A model generated the notes under the pieces. The model was not told the origin of the DNA and searched no databases. It was given only the letters and a program-made list of their open reading frames with translations. DNA of 64,000 nt, taken from the NCBI GenBank assembly GCA_964017195.1, contig OZ024887.1, forward strand, positions 60,690,811 to 60,754,810, in the 5' to 3' direction. Below are positions 11,148 to 23,562 of the stretch, piece after piece (within the stretch, counting starts at the first letter, position 1; every line of letters begins with the position of its first letter). Both the position numbers and the translations under genes were made by a program. This DNA comes from Siderastrea radians (Eukaryota; Cnidaria; Anthozoa; Scleractinia; Rhizangiidae).

Positions 11148-12330
11148 ATGGCTTTGCTCGAGCCCCTTCATTCTGATACATCTCTTTGCCGTTCTCTGCA
11201 AAACAGATTGTCGAAGTGACCAATTATGTCTTTTCCTTCTCTGAAGTCCATAGTTTCGTCGTATGTACGAATTCATTTCCTCGGTAATATAATTCGGTCA
11301 CATTGTACAAATTGAGCGATTTGGGTTAATTACAACGTCGGTGAGAAACGTTAATTTATTTTTTGAGGGACGTTTTCGCTGACCGGACGCCGGAATGGTT
11401 GCTAAAAGTCTCTAATACTTTTGCGCCCGCCTTTTCCTTACTTTTTTCAAATACGACCTAAGTATCGTATTTTTCAAATTGCAATGAATTAACTGTCCAC
11501 TAAAACGATCGCACTACTCGCCACTTTTCGTGTGAGCTATGGAAAACTTTGTTACACCTCGTTGATTTGTTCATTGATCGAAAACTCAGCTCGGCCGATA
11601 ATTGGTAAATAATTGTTATATATAGAAAAAATTTAAAGTAACAAAAATGTTGTTAAAAATTAGAAAGTACTTATAATAACGTTTTCGATTATTGAGGCCA
11701 TCAGCAGAGAAAAAAAATGCTTACAGAACCGGAGTTATTGTATCTTAGGCGGGGGGGGGAGGGGGGAAGCAACTTCCCATACATTCTCTTAAATGAAATC
11801 CAAACGATGTTCTCACAATTTGCAAAGCAATCTGCGAGGTTCTAGTCAGCGGATATGCCTCCTACGCGTGCGCAGATGTTGCATGTTCCAACGGACGCTG
11901 AAGGGAAAAATTATGGCGGCCAAAGGCGGCGGATTCCGTTTTGTCCTTTTAATTGACGAATTGATCGTATTTTACACTTTTATCATGGTGACGTGCTTTT
12001 TGCTTCTTATGAAGACAAAAGTTTACTCTCGAAGTTTTTTAGTCGCAAAGTAGAACAGTGCGCTTCGATCAATTCAGTCTGCCCTGATCGACGGTATAGA
12101 ATCAGATAGAATTTTCTGAAGATGGGTTAAAAACTGGGATCGGGTTCAAAGTATTGAACTGTGAAATCATCTCGTTAACACATAACTGGATTATTGATAA
12201 TAAAAGTCGTATTTTGTGCGTAGGTATCGTTTCCTTATAGGAGTTTTGATTGTATTTATTTCCATCGATGTTTTTGGCACATTTCTCGTTGCAATTTATT
12301 TAGACCACGCTGGAGGAAAACATGCAAACC

Positions 12331-12515
12331 CACAGGTAACCAAAGCGTAATATGAGAGTTTGTATGGAGCTGAAATTCGATCGAAAATAATCGGCGGTTT
12401 TCCGCCGAAAATACATTAATTCGATTTTAATGTATTTTCGGCGGAAAACCGCCGATTATTTTCGATTGAATTTCAGCTCCATACAAACTCTCATATTACG
12501 CTTTGGTTACCTGTG
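12331..12515. mobile_element. 185-bp near-perfect foldback MITE
   Basis: Two ~90-bp arms form an almost perfect hairpin. Termini are CACAGGTAACC and GGTTACCTGTG, flanked by the 7-bp duplication GCAAACC (12324-12330, 12516-12522). The empty site exists in unit 3 near 22954, which proves insertion after the two units separated. No coding capacity. Confidence 0.85.
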
Positions 12516-12928
12516 GCAAACCCAGTAGAGCCATAACTGTCTCATCTCATGCTATCAATTCGTTACAGAATGAGATGTAAAAAGAAACATTGACAGTATT
12601 TTTATTTATCACATATACATGCATCAGTTCAGCGGTGGACAAAGACCAAAATTACGTCGCGGAGTACAAGAATAGTTCAAGCGCTTTCTCTGGGTAAGAA
12701 TTTTAATTACGTTGAATTATCTAATTCTAGCATTCAACTTTGAAACGTTCGTCGCAAACCTGTTCTCCAAGTATAAACAAGCGAAACGTGACTGCCGTAC
12801 AGCTCGCAGCTGATCCACTCGCCACTGCAACAAGTGCAACATCGAATATTCTCTTGTACGAAACTGATAGTAAGTTCCATGAGAGATTAACCGCTCACCG
12901 CTTACTTTCCCCCGACAAAATACACATA

Positions 12929-13630
12929 GGGCGCTTTCCATTCAACCAAAAATTCCGGAAATTCCGGTACAGAATCAAATGGAACGGAGATTCTCGCAAA
13001 ATTTATTTCGAAAATTTTGGTCAACCTCTCGAGGTTGTCGCTTTTCCCGGAAATTTGGAAATTCCGGGAATTTTATGTTCCATTGGGCATCCCATTTCGC
13101 TAGATGCTCAGTCCCAGTTTCTCCAGCCGTGATTGCTGAGTGAAAATGGCGGCGGCTTCAGGTGAGTCTTAACCAATGCAGCGTGTGCTTCTTTACCAGC
13201 GATGATTTTGAGTTCTTTTTGAGGCATCTCTGTGTTGACGACAACGGCAACATTGCACCTCCAGATGCTCCCATCAGTAAGTTGAAAACTAACCAGAACG
13301 ACTTGAACAATAAGCTTTTAACACCTTGCATCGTCGTGTCAGGATTCACGCCATTGTAAACAAGTTGAAGCTTGCTATCTCAAATGTGGTTATGTAAAAA
13401 AAAAATCTCGCTTTCTTAAACATAACCACGTCATCGCCGTCCTCCAGGATATCGTCTGTAAACTCGAAGTCGTCAAAAAACTCGGAAAGAAACAAGAACG
13501 TCCTCAAGTTTGCCATTTTGAATTTGTCCCGAGCGAGAATGGAACGAGCCTGGTGGAAAATACCGTTCCATTCGGTACATGGAAATTTCGGAAATGCCAA
13601 CCGGAAATTTTGGTCGAATGGAAAGCGCCC
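12929..13630. mobile_element. 702-bp Harbinger-like deletion derivative
   Basis: Terminal inverted repeats GGGCGCTTTCCATTC and GAATGGAAAGCGCCC are flanked by ATA on both sides; unit 3 has the empty site near 23395. The left part holds ATGGCGGCGGCTTCAG followed by GTGAGT, like a first coding exon with donor. The right part, on the minus strand, holds a start followed by LRTFLFLSEFFDDFEF, resembling a Harbinger transposase N-terminus. Both point inward, as in the complete Harbinger at 45892-50281. The family call is inference. Confidence 0.55.
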
Positions 13631-15894
13631 ATAATTTTGAAAACTATTCCAAATAAATTGATCGCTATGTCGATCCGTGTGGATCGGAAATATTTATTAT
13701 TACGAACACCGCTGTCCACGTTTTGACTGGACCGCTTTGCAAGTTGTGAGATCATCGTTTCTCGGTCCCAGGCCTCGCTTCTATACCCCCTCCTGATCTA
13801 AGGCTTGAACGAAAATTACTTATCTCCAGTTCTCAAAGAAACAGCATAATTTGTAACGATTGTACCTGTTTGTTAGTAGAACGCTTTCATCGATTCTATC
13901 AACCATCTAAATAACCCTAAGTTAGGAAGTTCTAGCACCCCTTTTTTGTATTTCTAAGTTGATAATTCTACTTCTAAAATAAAAGCGGATGGGTATCATC
14001 CACGTTACCTAACAGCTCGGATTGCTGCAAAATGAGAAAACGTGCTAGTTTCGATTTTTCTCAGATTGTCTCATGACTTTAAGATAGACACACCTGTTTT
14101 GCTATAACATTTGAGTCTTCAGCTGGAATATTTGGCCTATTGTTATTGTTTACAATTGAAGTTCAACTTAAAAAGTCGGCGCCTCGTGTGAATGCATGAT
14201 TGGAGCCTCGACACTCACATGAGTTAGGCGCACTACAAAGCAAAGGACTACTTCTAGAAGGACTGTTAGAAGTTCAGAGTATCTATTGAATCTTTTTGGT
14301 GGCATATCAATTCAATTATCAGCAAATTATCAAAGGTAAGATGGTAAAAAGGTTTTGATCTGGGTAATCTTCACATATTTTCCAGTTTCAACGACGGGGA
14401 AAGTTGTTTCGGCAAGATGTTGCGCGTAAGCATCGACGCCACACAGTTTTAAAATATAGCTTAACTTTTTATTTTGCTAAACAACTGAGTTGCAAATGAA
14501 AAACGAGAATGAAATTCGATTGGATTTATTAGAGTACAGCCCGCCTAAAAGGGAAGTTTCCAATTATTTTCACTTTACTCAAAAAACGCATAACCGTGAT
14601 GAACGTTTTGATACCCAGTTTATAGAACCCTTTACTTCTTGCGGGTAAATGCCAATCACCACGTGCCACTTGAAAGTATTGCTCAATTGCTTGACAATTT
14701 CATTCACCTTGAACAGCAACACAGGAAAATACTACTCAGTAGCTTACATTTGTTTTAAACTTTTATACCAACAAAGACAGAAAATCAGAAGTAGGATCAA
14801 AACTTCAACTTATTGCCCCAGCTGACTCCAGGAGAGAGAATTAACCAGAATGAGTTTTCCTCATTTCTTGGTTTTTCACCAGTTTACGTCAGCTTGGTCA
14901 ACATTCTCGCTCTCAGAGCCTGCGATCCCTTTGGTCTGCTCAACGGCTCCCGATCCGTTCACCGTGGTACGTACGACTGTGTCGAAAATGAAGTAACTGA
15001 AGTAACTGAAAATGAAGTAACTGTCACCCACAAGTTTTAACGGGGCGAAATTTGTTTAGTCGAGACGTTTTAGGCATTGTTTTCAGACTCTTTTCATCCG
15101 AACTTCACCCACGCAAATCCATCGTAAACGTTTGTACTGAAGAACTGGAAGGGTGACTTTTTGCGTTTGACCTCTGTGAACTCAATCAGTGGCGTAAGCC
15201 AAAAGGATCGTGGGCTTTGGGGATGTGGTTCATTGCGAGCACGCGAGTCTGATTGGTTGATAGTCAGCGATCGCTCACCCTGTGTAAAATTTATTTTGAT
15301 TTTGTTTATTTTTTGACTTCCGCCGGACTGCACTAAGTAATATAATGTTGACTACTAAAGGGATTTTTCAATATATACGCCGAATTCACTATTCGCTTAC
15401 AGAAAACGTGGCTACGGCTGACATGAGTTCCGTCCAGACGCCTAGCAGGCTACCAAACGTTTGTATGAGCTATATATACTCTAATGCCTTTTATTTTCGC
15501 GTGGTTTTTAACTTAGTTATTTTTGCGCGTCGCTAGAAATTCGCGGAAATCAAACCCACGACAATCGATCCAAGGATTGGAAAGGTATTTCTATTGTTTG
15601 CCATGAGCCAATGTAGGTCAGAGTGGCAATGTACCCTACTTTTCATTGAGAAAGATATTGGTTCGGGTTATTAAACACGTGCATTGGCGATCAATTGTTA
15701 TTTCTTGTACTTCCAGATTTACATTTCAGTTCCAATTTTTCATGCGACTCATCAAATATCAGGAGCTTTTTATCCGCTAGAATTCAATCAGACAAATTTA
15801 CACGACTTACGGCCCGGGAATTCTATTCCCCGGGAAAATTTGAGGCATTAGGGTGTTTCTTGTCTCTTCATCTTTCCTTTTTTCTATTTCAGTC

Positions 15895-17256
15895 ATGGAA
15901 TGCTTTGTGGAAGACCAAACAAAGAAACCACGAAAGCGACAAATGTCCAGAGAGAAAAGACTCTTAGCAAACCGACATGAAAGAGAACGGGTCCGAAAGA
16001 TGAACGACGCCTATGAAGAATTACGGCGCACGTTTCCCAACTATGAAGAAGCCAGAGTAAAGACAAAACTAGAACTGCTGCGCATTGCCACAAACTACAT
16101 CCTCAGCCTGAAAGAACACCTTCAGAGCGTTATTCAGGATGGTTATAAATCCCCAGTGAATGTTCAGATGTATGCATCGGCGTTTGAAATGGATGGCAAC
16201 GGAACAAGCGAACCGGGGCCCCAGATCTCTGATTACCCCTACCCGCCTCAGTTCTCTGCTTTACCGTCGCCGACTTCCCAACTCCCTCTGCGTCACTTTA
16301 CTCCTCGTCAAGCAGATCCTAGTGGACCCCAGTTTCCCCCTCCAATGCCAAGGAACCCTGACAGTTCCAGCCAGGATTTTTGCAGCCTTTTCACGAGCAG
16401 TCTTGTTGATGTGCATTCAGAGGAAAGCATCCTTTACAATCTACAGGTATAGTCGGAAACCAATAACGACCTCTATATTATGGACAGTTTTAAGGGTCCC
16501 CACATTTTCTCTAACATACACCCACTCAATAGGGACACCCTGCTAAAACGGACACTTTCCTAGGTCCCAATGGTGCCCGTTGTTACTATACATGGTTCAG
16601 GGAAATCATTGAATTGTAAGGATCCTTGTTGACAAGCATTTTCAAATGAAAATTAGCCGAACTACGTTTCAGTTTCCCTCGAGGGGTCACTGCCAAGTTC
16701 ACGAAAACTTGAAATGCAATTGAAATTACAAGCATAAATCAAATAGGGTTATGGTGTAAAAAATTATGAATGAAAGCGATCTATTGAGGTATTAACTAAA
16801 TAGTTTTGCGCATATAGAATCAGACTAAGTCAGCGGCATTTCTGACTCATTATCAGGGAGTGTTAGCTGCAATTTTGTGCTTCTCTTTTAGGTGATTTCC
16901 AATTGCGGATTACTTGTGTTCAGTAACGCGTTGGTTTAGGTGACGGCTCATGTAGCCAGTATAAGTAAAGTAACGTGTACAGACAAGTCGCATTGAAATT
17001 CACAGCATTGTCTTGTTTTGGTTGACAATTGGTTTCCTTTTTGCCTTATAACGGAGTTGGTTGCCACCGTACTTTGTATGGCCACCCAATTTCCTTATAA
17101 GGCAAAAAGCGGGTTTATTCGCTGATAACTTGTCTGCTGTAAACCAATCAGAAAACTGAAAATTCAATAACAGAGATTGAGAATTTAATAATACTATTTA
17201 TTCTGTTTTCTCTCAAACAGAATGCAGCGTCGAGCTTTTACCGTGAAGACCATTAG
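15895..17256 (+). CDS. bHLH transcription factor, array copy 2
   Basis: Exons 15895-16446 and 17221-17256 (donor CTACAG/GTATAG, acceptor at 17220), 195 residues, stop TAG. Relative to copy 1 it differs by I90V and P127T only; the bHLH domain is unchanged. Read through without splicing it would stop at 16452. The acceptor before the start codon is at 15892. Upstream, the leader donor is at 14335, and the 2-kb insert lies further 5'. Confidence 0.85.
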
Positions 17257-18609
17257 AACTCGTCGGGGGAGAATCGATAAATGGATAAACAGAACAGTGA
17301 TATAAAAGCCATCATATGGAAAGCTCACGACTTTATATCAATTTAGTTTTATTGTGAAAACATGCTCATGTTTAAAGCAGTTAAATCCATCGTATGGAAA
17401 TCTACTATAACAGCGCAATTCAGTTTCATTGTGGAACCAACTGACGTTTGAAGCAGGTAGTGTAAAAAGAAGACCACACGAGGTCTAGGTGCTACGACCA
17501 CATTAATACTAATCCGTTTAACTTTTCTGTGGGTTTAATTTTTGCCGAAGGTCCCCATTATAACGACGGAAAACGAAGATCTTTGTCCCTGAAAATCGGA
17601 GGTTTTCGAAAACGCTCTCCAACGTTGACACATTTGAAAAGGAAGGTCTGTCGCATTGGTGTGAATGGGCTAAAACGGAGGTTTACAAAAACACTGACGT
17701 CACGAAAAGATTTGTGCATGCATGCACGCTGACGAACAGATTTATGCATGCATGCACGCTGACGTCACGAACACATTTATGCATGCATTAATGTCTGCAG
17801 AAGGTGATGAATTTCAAGCAAGCGATTGCAATGATTCTAAGATACCTGCGGTGGACGTTCGAAAACACTAGTATGAACGCAAAACATTTTATCCGTTTTC
17901 GAGAAGATGGAAACGGAGTTAACTAGAAACGTATTAGTGTGGACAGGCTTAACAGCTAACCAGCTGGAATTAAAATTAAGCCTAAATTAGGCGTACTATA
18001 TCAGAAGTAATCTTAAAATTATAAAGTTGTACATTTAAGGTTTGCTTTGACGCGAATGTGTAGGTCAATGAATTTCCAAACTCGGTAAAAACTTTTGTAC
18101 GGTGGTTCGGATTTCTTGTATATTTCTCCACGCTTACTTGATTCTTTTTATTTTCCGATTTCAATTACTTCAATGGTCTTTTTTCTTGTTTTGTTTTTTC
18201 TTTAATTCAATAGTTTGACAAACTAGTACTAGAATCAAGACCAAATTAGGCTATTAGAAGTAATCTTAAAATTGTAGAACTTGTACATTCAAGGTCTGCT
18301 TAGATTCAATGAATTTCGAAAAATTTTACGATCGCTTGTAAGGCGGTTACAATTACTTGCTTACGTATCCGTGCTAATCTGATACTTTTTCAATTCTTTG
18401 GTTTCGCTTACTTCTTGAAACAGCTCGGAACCGGTTGCATAAAAACCCCACAGCTTAAGTTTAGGTTTTATACAGCCAGTACCTGGGTTTCAGAGTTTTT
18501 CTCGTGTGCTTCTGTGAGGCGCTTGAGCATAATAGACACTGATACAACACGACAAAATCCTCTGGTACCAGGGAATGCTTCTAGAAAACCCACACTTAAG
18601 TGTGTGTAA

Positions 18610-18960
18610 GCACGGTGGTATAGTCGTTAGGGCCTTGGACTTTTGATCGAAAGATTGGGAGGTCGGTGGTTGAGACTTCGCCTGTTGGTGTCTGCCTTGC
18701 ATCGTGTTTGTTTGTTTGTTTGTTTGTTTTTTTCGTGAGACAAGCAACTTTAGTCCGCATTGTCTCCCTCCACCCTGGTGAATTAATGGCTGCCGGCGAA
18801 AAAAAAGGCTTTAAGGGTAGGCAGCGGTGGACCTGTATCCCACCCCCTGGGTGGAGAGGGGGGGATAGTAATATTCCAAGATGCTTCATGCTACGGATAC
18901 TGCAGTTAGGCACCAGCTGTGTGGTCATCTGTGGCCCGAAGTGCGGCTTAACTTTCTTCA
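18610..18960 (+). mobile_element. tRNA-derived SINE, unit 2
   Basis: Same insertion as in unit 1, with the same decayed B box (GGTTGAGACTT), which groups units 1 and 2. Confidence 0.6.
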
Positions 18961-20103
18961 AAGTAAGTCACTGGTGTTTTATGCAACCGGACCCTGGTCC
19001 TGACTATTGTCTTTTTTACTGTATAATTAAATTTGATAGTCCGTGAAAGTTTTACATTGGTGAGATCAGTAGCGGACATGAAGTTTTTATAACTTTGTAT
19101 TTGCTACTCTATTTAAGGTAGCAATTTTAATAAAGCATTTTTACCTGCAACCAGATTCAATTCATTGTTTTCATCGTTACGATAAAATGAGTTTGCTTGC
19201 ATGAGCAACATTCAGAAGCAAAGGAGGTAAATGGTAGGTAAAAACGACGTGACAACAGCTTCTGACTCTAAAGTACTCTTCAGAACAAAGTTATCGAGAA
19301 AATAATTTTTACAAAATTACAAGACACAGTATACGTCCGTCATGTTGGTGTCCCTCTTTGGGGCACCAATACGGCGGCCATCAAAGTCAGTACAAGAAAT
19401 AAGCCAGTTAATGAGATCAACACTCGCCCATTTCTCATCACACTTATAGAGATGGCATATTAATGTTATAATGATAAAATATGGAAACAATGCAAAGACT
19501 GGTCAGACAACGTGCACGAGGCGTAATTACAATATTTCGGCTGGCCAACACCAGCCTTCTTCTTTTGACTGGTCACGATCTACTGATCCAACGTAGAGCA
19601 AGCTTTGATCGTACACGGTTTTGCAGTGGTCTAAACCTTATAATGATACTTGATAATTGAAAAGTAACCCTATAATATCGGTTTTTTGAAATTTTGAGAG
19701 TTTCTGTGTTTTAAGCTGCCATAAATTTGGTCAAATTTCAAACTGTTTTAGTTGTAAAACGAAGCGATATATCGACATGAAACTTTCCGTGTAGATTTAT
19801 CCCACTAGTGTGTTGAATATATCAAAAGAGCAGCTCTGCAGTGGCCTTAGTTTGTGTTTTAGAATTTTGATGACGTAACATGAAAACCAGCAATAGAGAA
19901 AAAAAACGCAAAGTCAAACAACGGTTACCATTCAGCTGCTGTCAATCATTGTAGCAGGTAACGTCCAGAATCACGCTCTTAGCGCGTGCAACTGATTCAC
20001 TTTCAATCGACTGTCAATTGACTGTCATCAAATTTACGACTGATGTCAAATATCAAAGATCCTGTAGTCTCATCCCTTTCTGACCAACGGCTTAACGACC
20101 TTA

Positions 20104-20487
20104 CAGGGACACTGTCACCAATATTAAAAATAACCTTAAAAAGCTAAAAGACGTATTCCAGTCAGAGGAAACCCAAAAATACTGGTTCAGCTTCTTTAAA
20201 ATTACTCTACCAGTTCTGTGCGACTATAATTAAGTGTGTTTGGCTGAGGAACTCTAGGATGGAAATGGATAGCTACTTGAAAACATTAGGCTAATGTTTT
20301 CAGTTTTTCCTTTGTTTCTTGTAAAAATCACCATAAACTGACTATGGTTTGTTCCCCCTTTGAGAAAATCATTCGATTTCTTCTCTTGACGTTCTAGGAG
20401 TATTCTGTGTACGAGAAAAGGTATTTAATTTAATTTTCAGCTCATTTTTTTACCCCAAAAGGTAAAAATCCCCGTGACAGTGTCCTG
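20104..20487. mobile_element. 384-bp MITE, unit 2
   Basis: Copy of the CAGGGACACTGTCAC element with TTA duplications at 20101-20103 and 20488-20490; nearly identical to the unit 1 copy. Confidence 0.7.
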
Positions 20488-22033
20488 TTAATTACCAATC
20501 AGGCTGATGAAGCATAGATGCCATCAAATGACAATACACGCCTGTAGTATTCATCTAAAAAATGTAAAAGTCATCAAGCATTTAAAGTTTCAGTGGAGTT
20601 TGAATCTGCACTAGGAGAAACTTCGTACCCTTAACTGTCCACCAGAAACGACTTTGTTTAACACTTTAAGCCCTAACAGTGACGAAATGAAATTTCTCTC
20701 TACATTATCACTACTTGTTCAGTGATTCAAGTGATGAGAATAAAGGAAGTGATTATCAAGGATAAAATGCCTTGATATTTGGACAACTTCTCCTTACTTG
20801 TTTCATGAGAAATGTATGGAGGACAGTAAGGAGAATATGCATTTTTATATCAGGGCTGAAAGGGTTAACAAGAGATGTTAAAATTCCAGGAGGTTAACTT
20901 AGTGTAAACACTAAAAGGATTTAACTTACAAAACGGTTTACGTTTCACCCACACTGCGTATAAACAAACAACATCCTCTGATCGCCAAACACCTCATAAC
21001 GGTCCGTCGAACTTCAATACAATAACATCAAATGTTTGATGACAAAACATGTAACGTCTGCTACCATATTGGGTCATGTTTTTTCTGTGACGTGGCGAAG
21101 CTTCAATAAAAATGACGGTGTCTCTTAGTATCTCAAGAGGGCATCTGCTCGGGTTGACGAGACGTCACCTACAACGGTAACCGGTCGTTTCGCCTACAGT
21201 AATTTTTGTTCCTTTATGTCCTAAATGTTGAAAGGAAATGCAAGAAATAAAGTGTGTTGCCCTAGGAAAAGAAAATGCAATATATCTTCTTTCGCGTTCT
21301 TAAAGCTCGTTAAAGGTTAACCAACTGGCCGTAGGCGAAACGACGCGTAGGCGAAACGACCGTAAAGGCCTACAACAGTCCTTTACAGGAGTGCTTTCAC
21401 GAAGCCAATCACACCAGACAGCCGGGATTGACAACTTTACTTGCTTGAGAGTGATCGCTGATACAAGTCATTTCGCGTTCGGTAGCAACAAACGTTTTAT
21501 CGGTTGCATTTGTGTGGAATACTATTTAACGAAAGATTATTTTGCAATAATCACAAAGGTTGACCAATCGCCACAACAGAGTGTCTTTGCTTTGTGGCTC
21601 ACTGAAGAGAAGGCCGCGCCTTGTGATGGCGTTTACTTGTCTTCTCTGTCACCGTGTCCAAGTTGGCCATAATACCCTGGAACATAACTTCGCTAAATTA
21701 TTTTATGCTATTGGACTAAACAAGATAAAATAAGAGAAGAAAGGTGAGATTAAGACAAACTGGCTTTGTAGGTTTGAGGTGAATCGATCAAGTTTGGAAA
21801 GCGCTGGAACGGTCCAAACTTTGAAGTCCGTCTGGGGACCTTATTTTGACGTTCAAATTGTGCCGGGATTTCTGTTCCGACGCGGATTTTGCGGAAAATT
21901 GAAGAGTCCAGGTAAGATGTTATTATAAGCTGATTCTAGAAGTTTAAATCAAATCTTAGCAACCAACTTTGTTAGAAGAGCAATTTTATCAAAAAAGTAG
22001 TGCTCAATAAAAGCAAAATCACGCAAAACTAAC
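20488..22033. other. end of unit 2, no gene
   Basis: Collinear with 8938-11147 but without the LINE fragment: sequence runs directly from GTGGAATA to CTATTTAACG near 21522. A ~190-bp segment at about 21170-21370, with CGAAACGAC repeated (GGCGAAACGACGCG, GGCGAAACGACCG), is unique to this unit and looks like a small extra insertion. The exon-1a donor is at 21911. Confidence 0.4.
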
Positions 22034-22625
22034 GATGGCGTTGCACGTGCCCCATCATTGTGATACATCTCTTTGCCGTTCTCTGCAAAACAGATCGTCG
22101 AAGTGACCATATGTCTTTTCCTTCTCTGAAGTCCATAGTGTCGTCGTATGTACGAATTCATTTCCTCGGTAATATAATTCGATCACATTGTACCAATTAA
22201 GCGATTTGGGTTAATTACAATAATGGTGAGAAACTTTAATTTATTTTTTGAGGGACGTTTTCGCTGACCGGACGCCGTAATGGTTGCTTAAAGTCTCTAA
22301 TACTGTTGCGCCCGCCTTTTTCTTCCTTTTTTCAAATACGACCTAAGTATCGTATTTTTCAAATTGCAATGAATTAACTGTCCACTGAAACGATCACACT
22401 ACTCGCCATTTTTCGTGTGAGCGATGGAAAACTTTGTTACACCTCGTTGATTTGCTCATTGATCGAAAACTCAGCTCGGCCGCTAATTGGTAAATAATTG
22501 TTATATATAAACAAAATTTAAACGAAAATGTTGTTAAAAATTAGAAAGTACTTAACGTTTTCGATTATTGAGCCATCAGCAGAGAAAAAAAATGCTTACA
22601 GAACCGGAGTTATTGTATCTTAGGC

Positions 22626-23562
22626 GGGGGGGGGGGGGGAAATTAACTTCCCATACATTCTCTTAAATGAAATCCAAACGATGTTCTCACAATTTGCAAA
22701 GCAATCTGCGAGGTTCTAGTCAGCGGATATGCCTCCTACGCGTGCGCAGATGTTGCATGTAAAACTGGGATCGGGTTCAAAGTATTGAACTGTGAAATCA
22801 TCTTGTTAACACATAACTGGATTATTGATAATAAAAGTCGTATTTTGTGCGTAGGTATCGTTTCCATATAGGAGTTTTGATTGTATTTATTTCCATCGAC
22901 GTTTTTGGCACATTTCTCGTTGCAATTTATTTAGACCACGCTGGAGGAAAACATGCAAACCCAGTAGAGCCATAACTGTCTCATCTCATGCTATCAATTC
23001 GTTACAGAATGAGATGTAAAAAGAAACATTGACAGTATTTTTATTTATCACATATACATGCATCAGTTCAGCGGTAGATAAAGACCAAAATTACGTCGCG
23101 GAGTACAAGAATAGTTCAAGCGCTTTTTCTGGGTAAGAATTTTAATTACGTTGAATTATCTAATTCTAGCATTCAACTTTGAAACGTTTGTCGCAAGCCT
23201 GTTCTCCAAGTATAAACAAGCGAAACGTGACTGCCGTACAGCTCGCAGCTGATCCACTCGCCACTGCAACAAGTGCGAAAACAGAAGTGTCTTCATCGAT
23301 GTCGCTTCCATGGAATATTCTCTTGTACGAAACTGACAGTAAGTTCCATGAGAGATTAACCGCTTACCGCTTACTTTCCCCCGACAAAACACACATAATT
23401 TTGAAAACTATTCCAATTAAGTTGATCCCTATGTCGATCCGTGTCGATCGGAAATATTTATTATTACGAACACCGCTGTCCACGTTTTGACTGGACCGCT
23501 TTGCAAGTTGTGAGAACATCGTTTCTCGGTCCCAGGCCTCGCTTCTATCCCCCCCCCCCCCG
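22626..23562. mobile_element. G-run-bounded insert, unit 3
   Basis: Shorter form (937 bp) of the insert in unit 2, flanked by perfect ATCTTAGGC duplications (22617-22625, 23563-23571). Left end G13, right end C12. It lacks both nested elements. A segment at 23170-23340 looks like a spliced exon: acceptor aattctag, open frame, donor ACA/GTAAGT. Confidence 0.6.

Larger units (their letters stand above)
11751..13795. mobile_element. G-run-bounded insert with 9-bp target duplication, unit 2
   Basis: An insertion between two copies of ATCTTAGGC (11742-11750; decayed to ATCTAAGGC at 13796-13804). The left end is a G run and the right end C-rich. The site is empty in units 1, 4 and 5. The element contains an exon-like segment (12733-12865) and two nested elements (12331-12515, 12929-13630). 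A 9-bp duplication is typical of Mutator-like elements, but no transposase is present, so the class is uncertain. Confidence 0.6.
11148..22033 (+). repeat. array unit 2 (bHLH gene copy 2)
   Basis: Second unit, closest to unit 1 over the gene and its 3' half: same TAG terminal stop, and both keep a ~170-bp segment (about 7931-8100 and 19482-19650) missing from units 3 and 4. It differs from unit 1 by the 2-kb G-run-bounded insert at 11751-13795 and by lacking the LINE fragment at its right end (near 21522). Confidence 0.9.
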
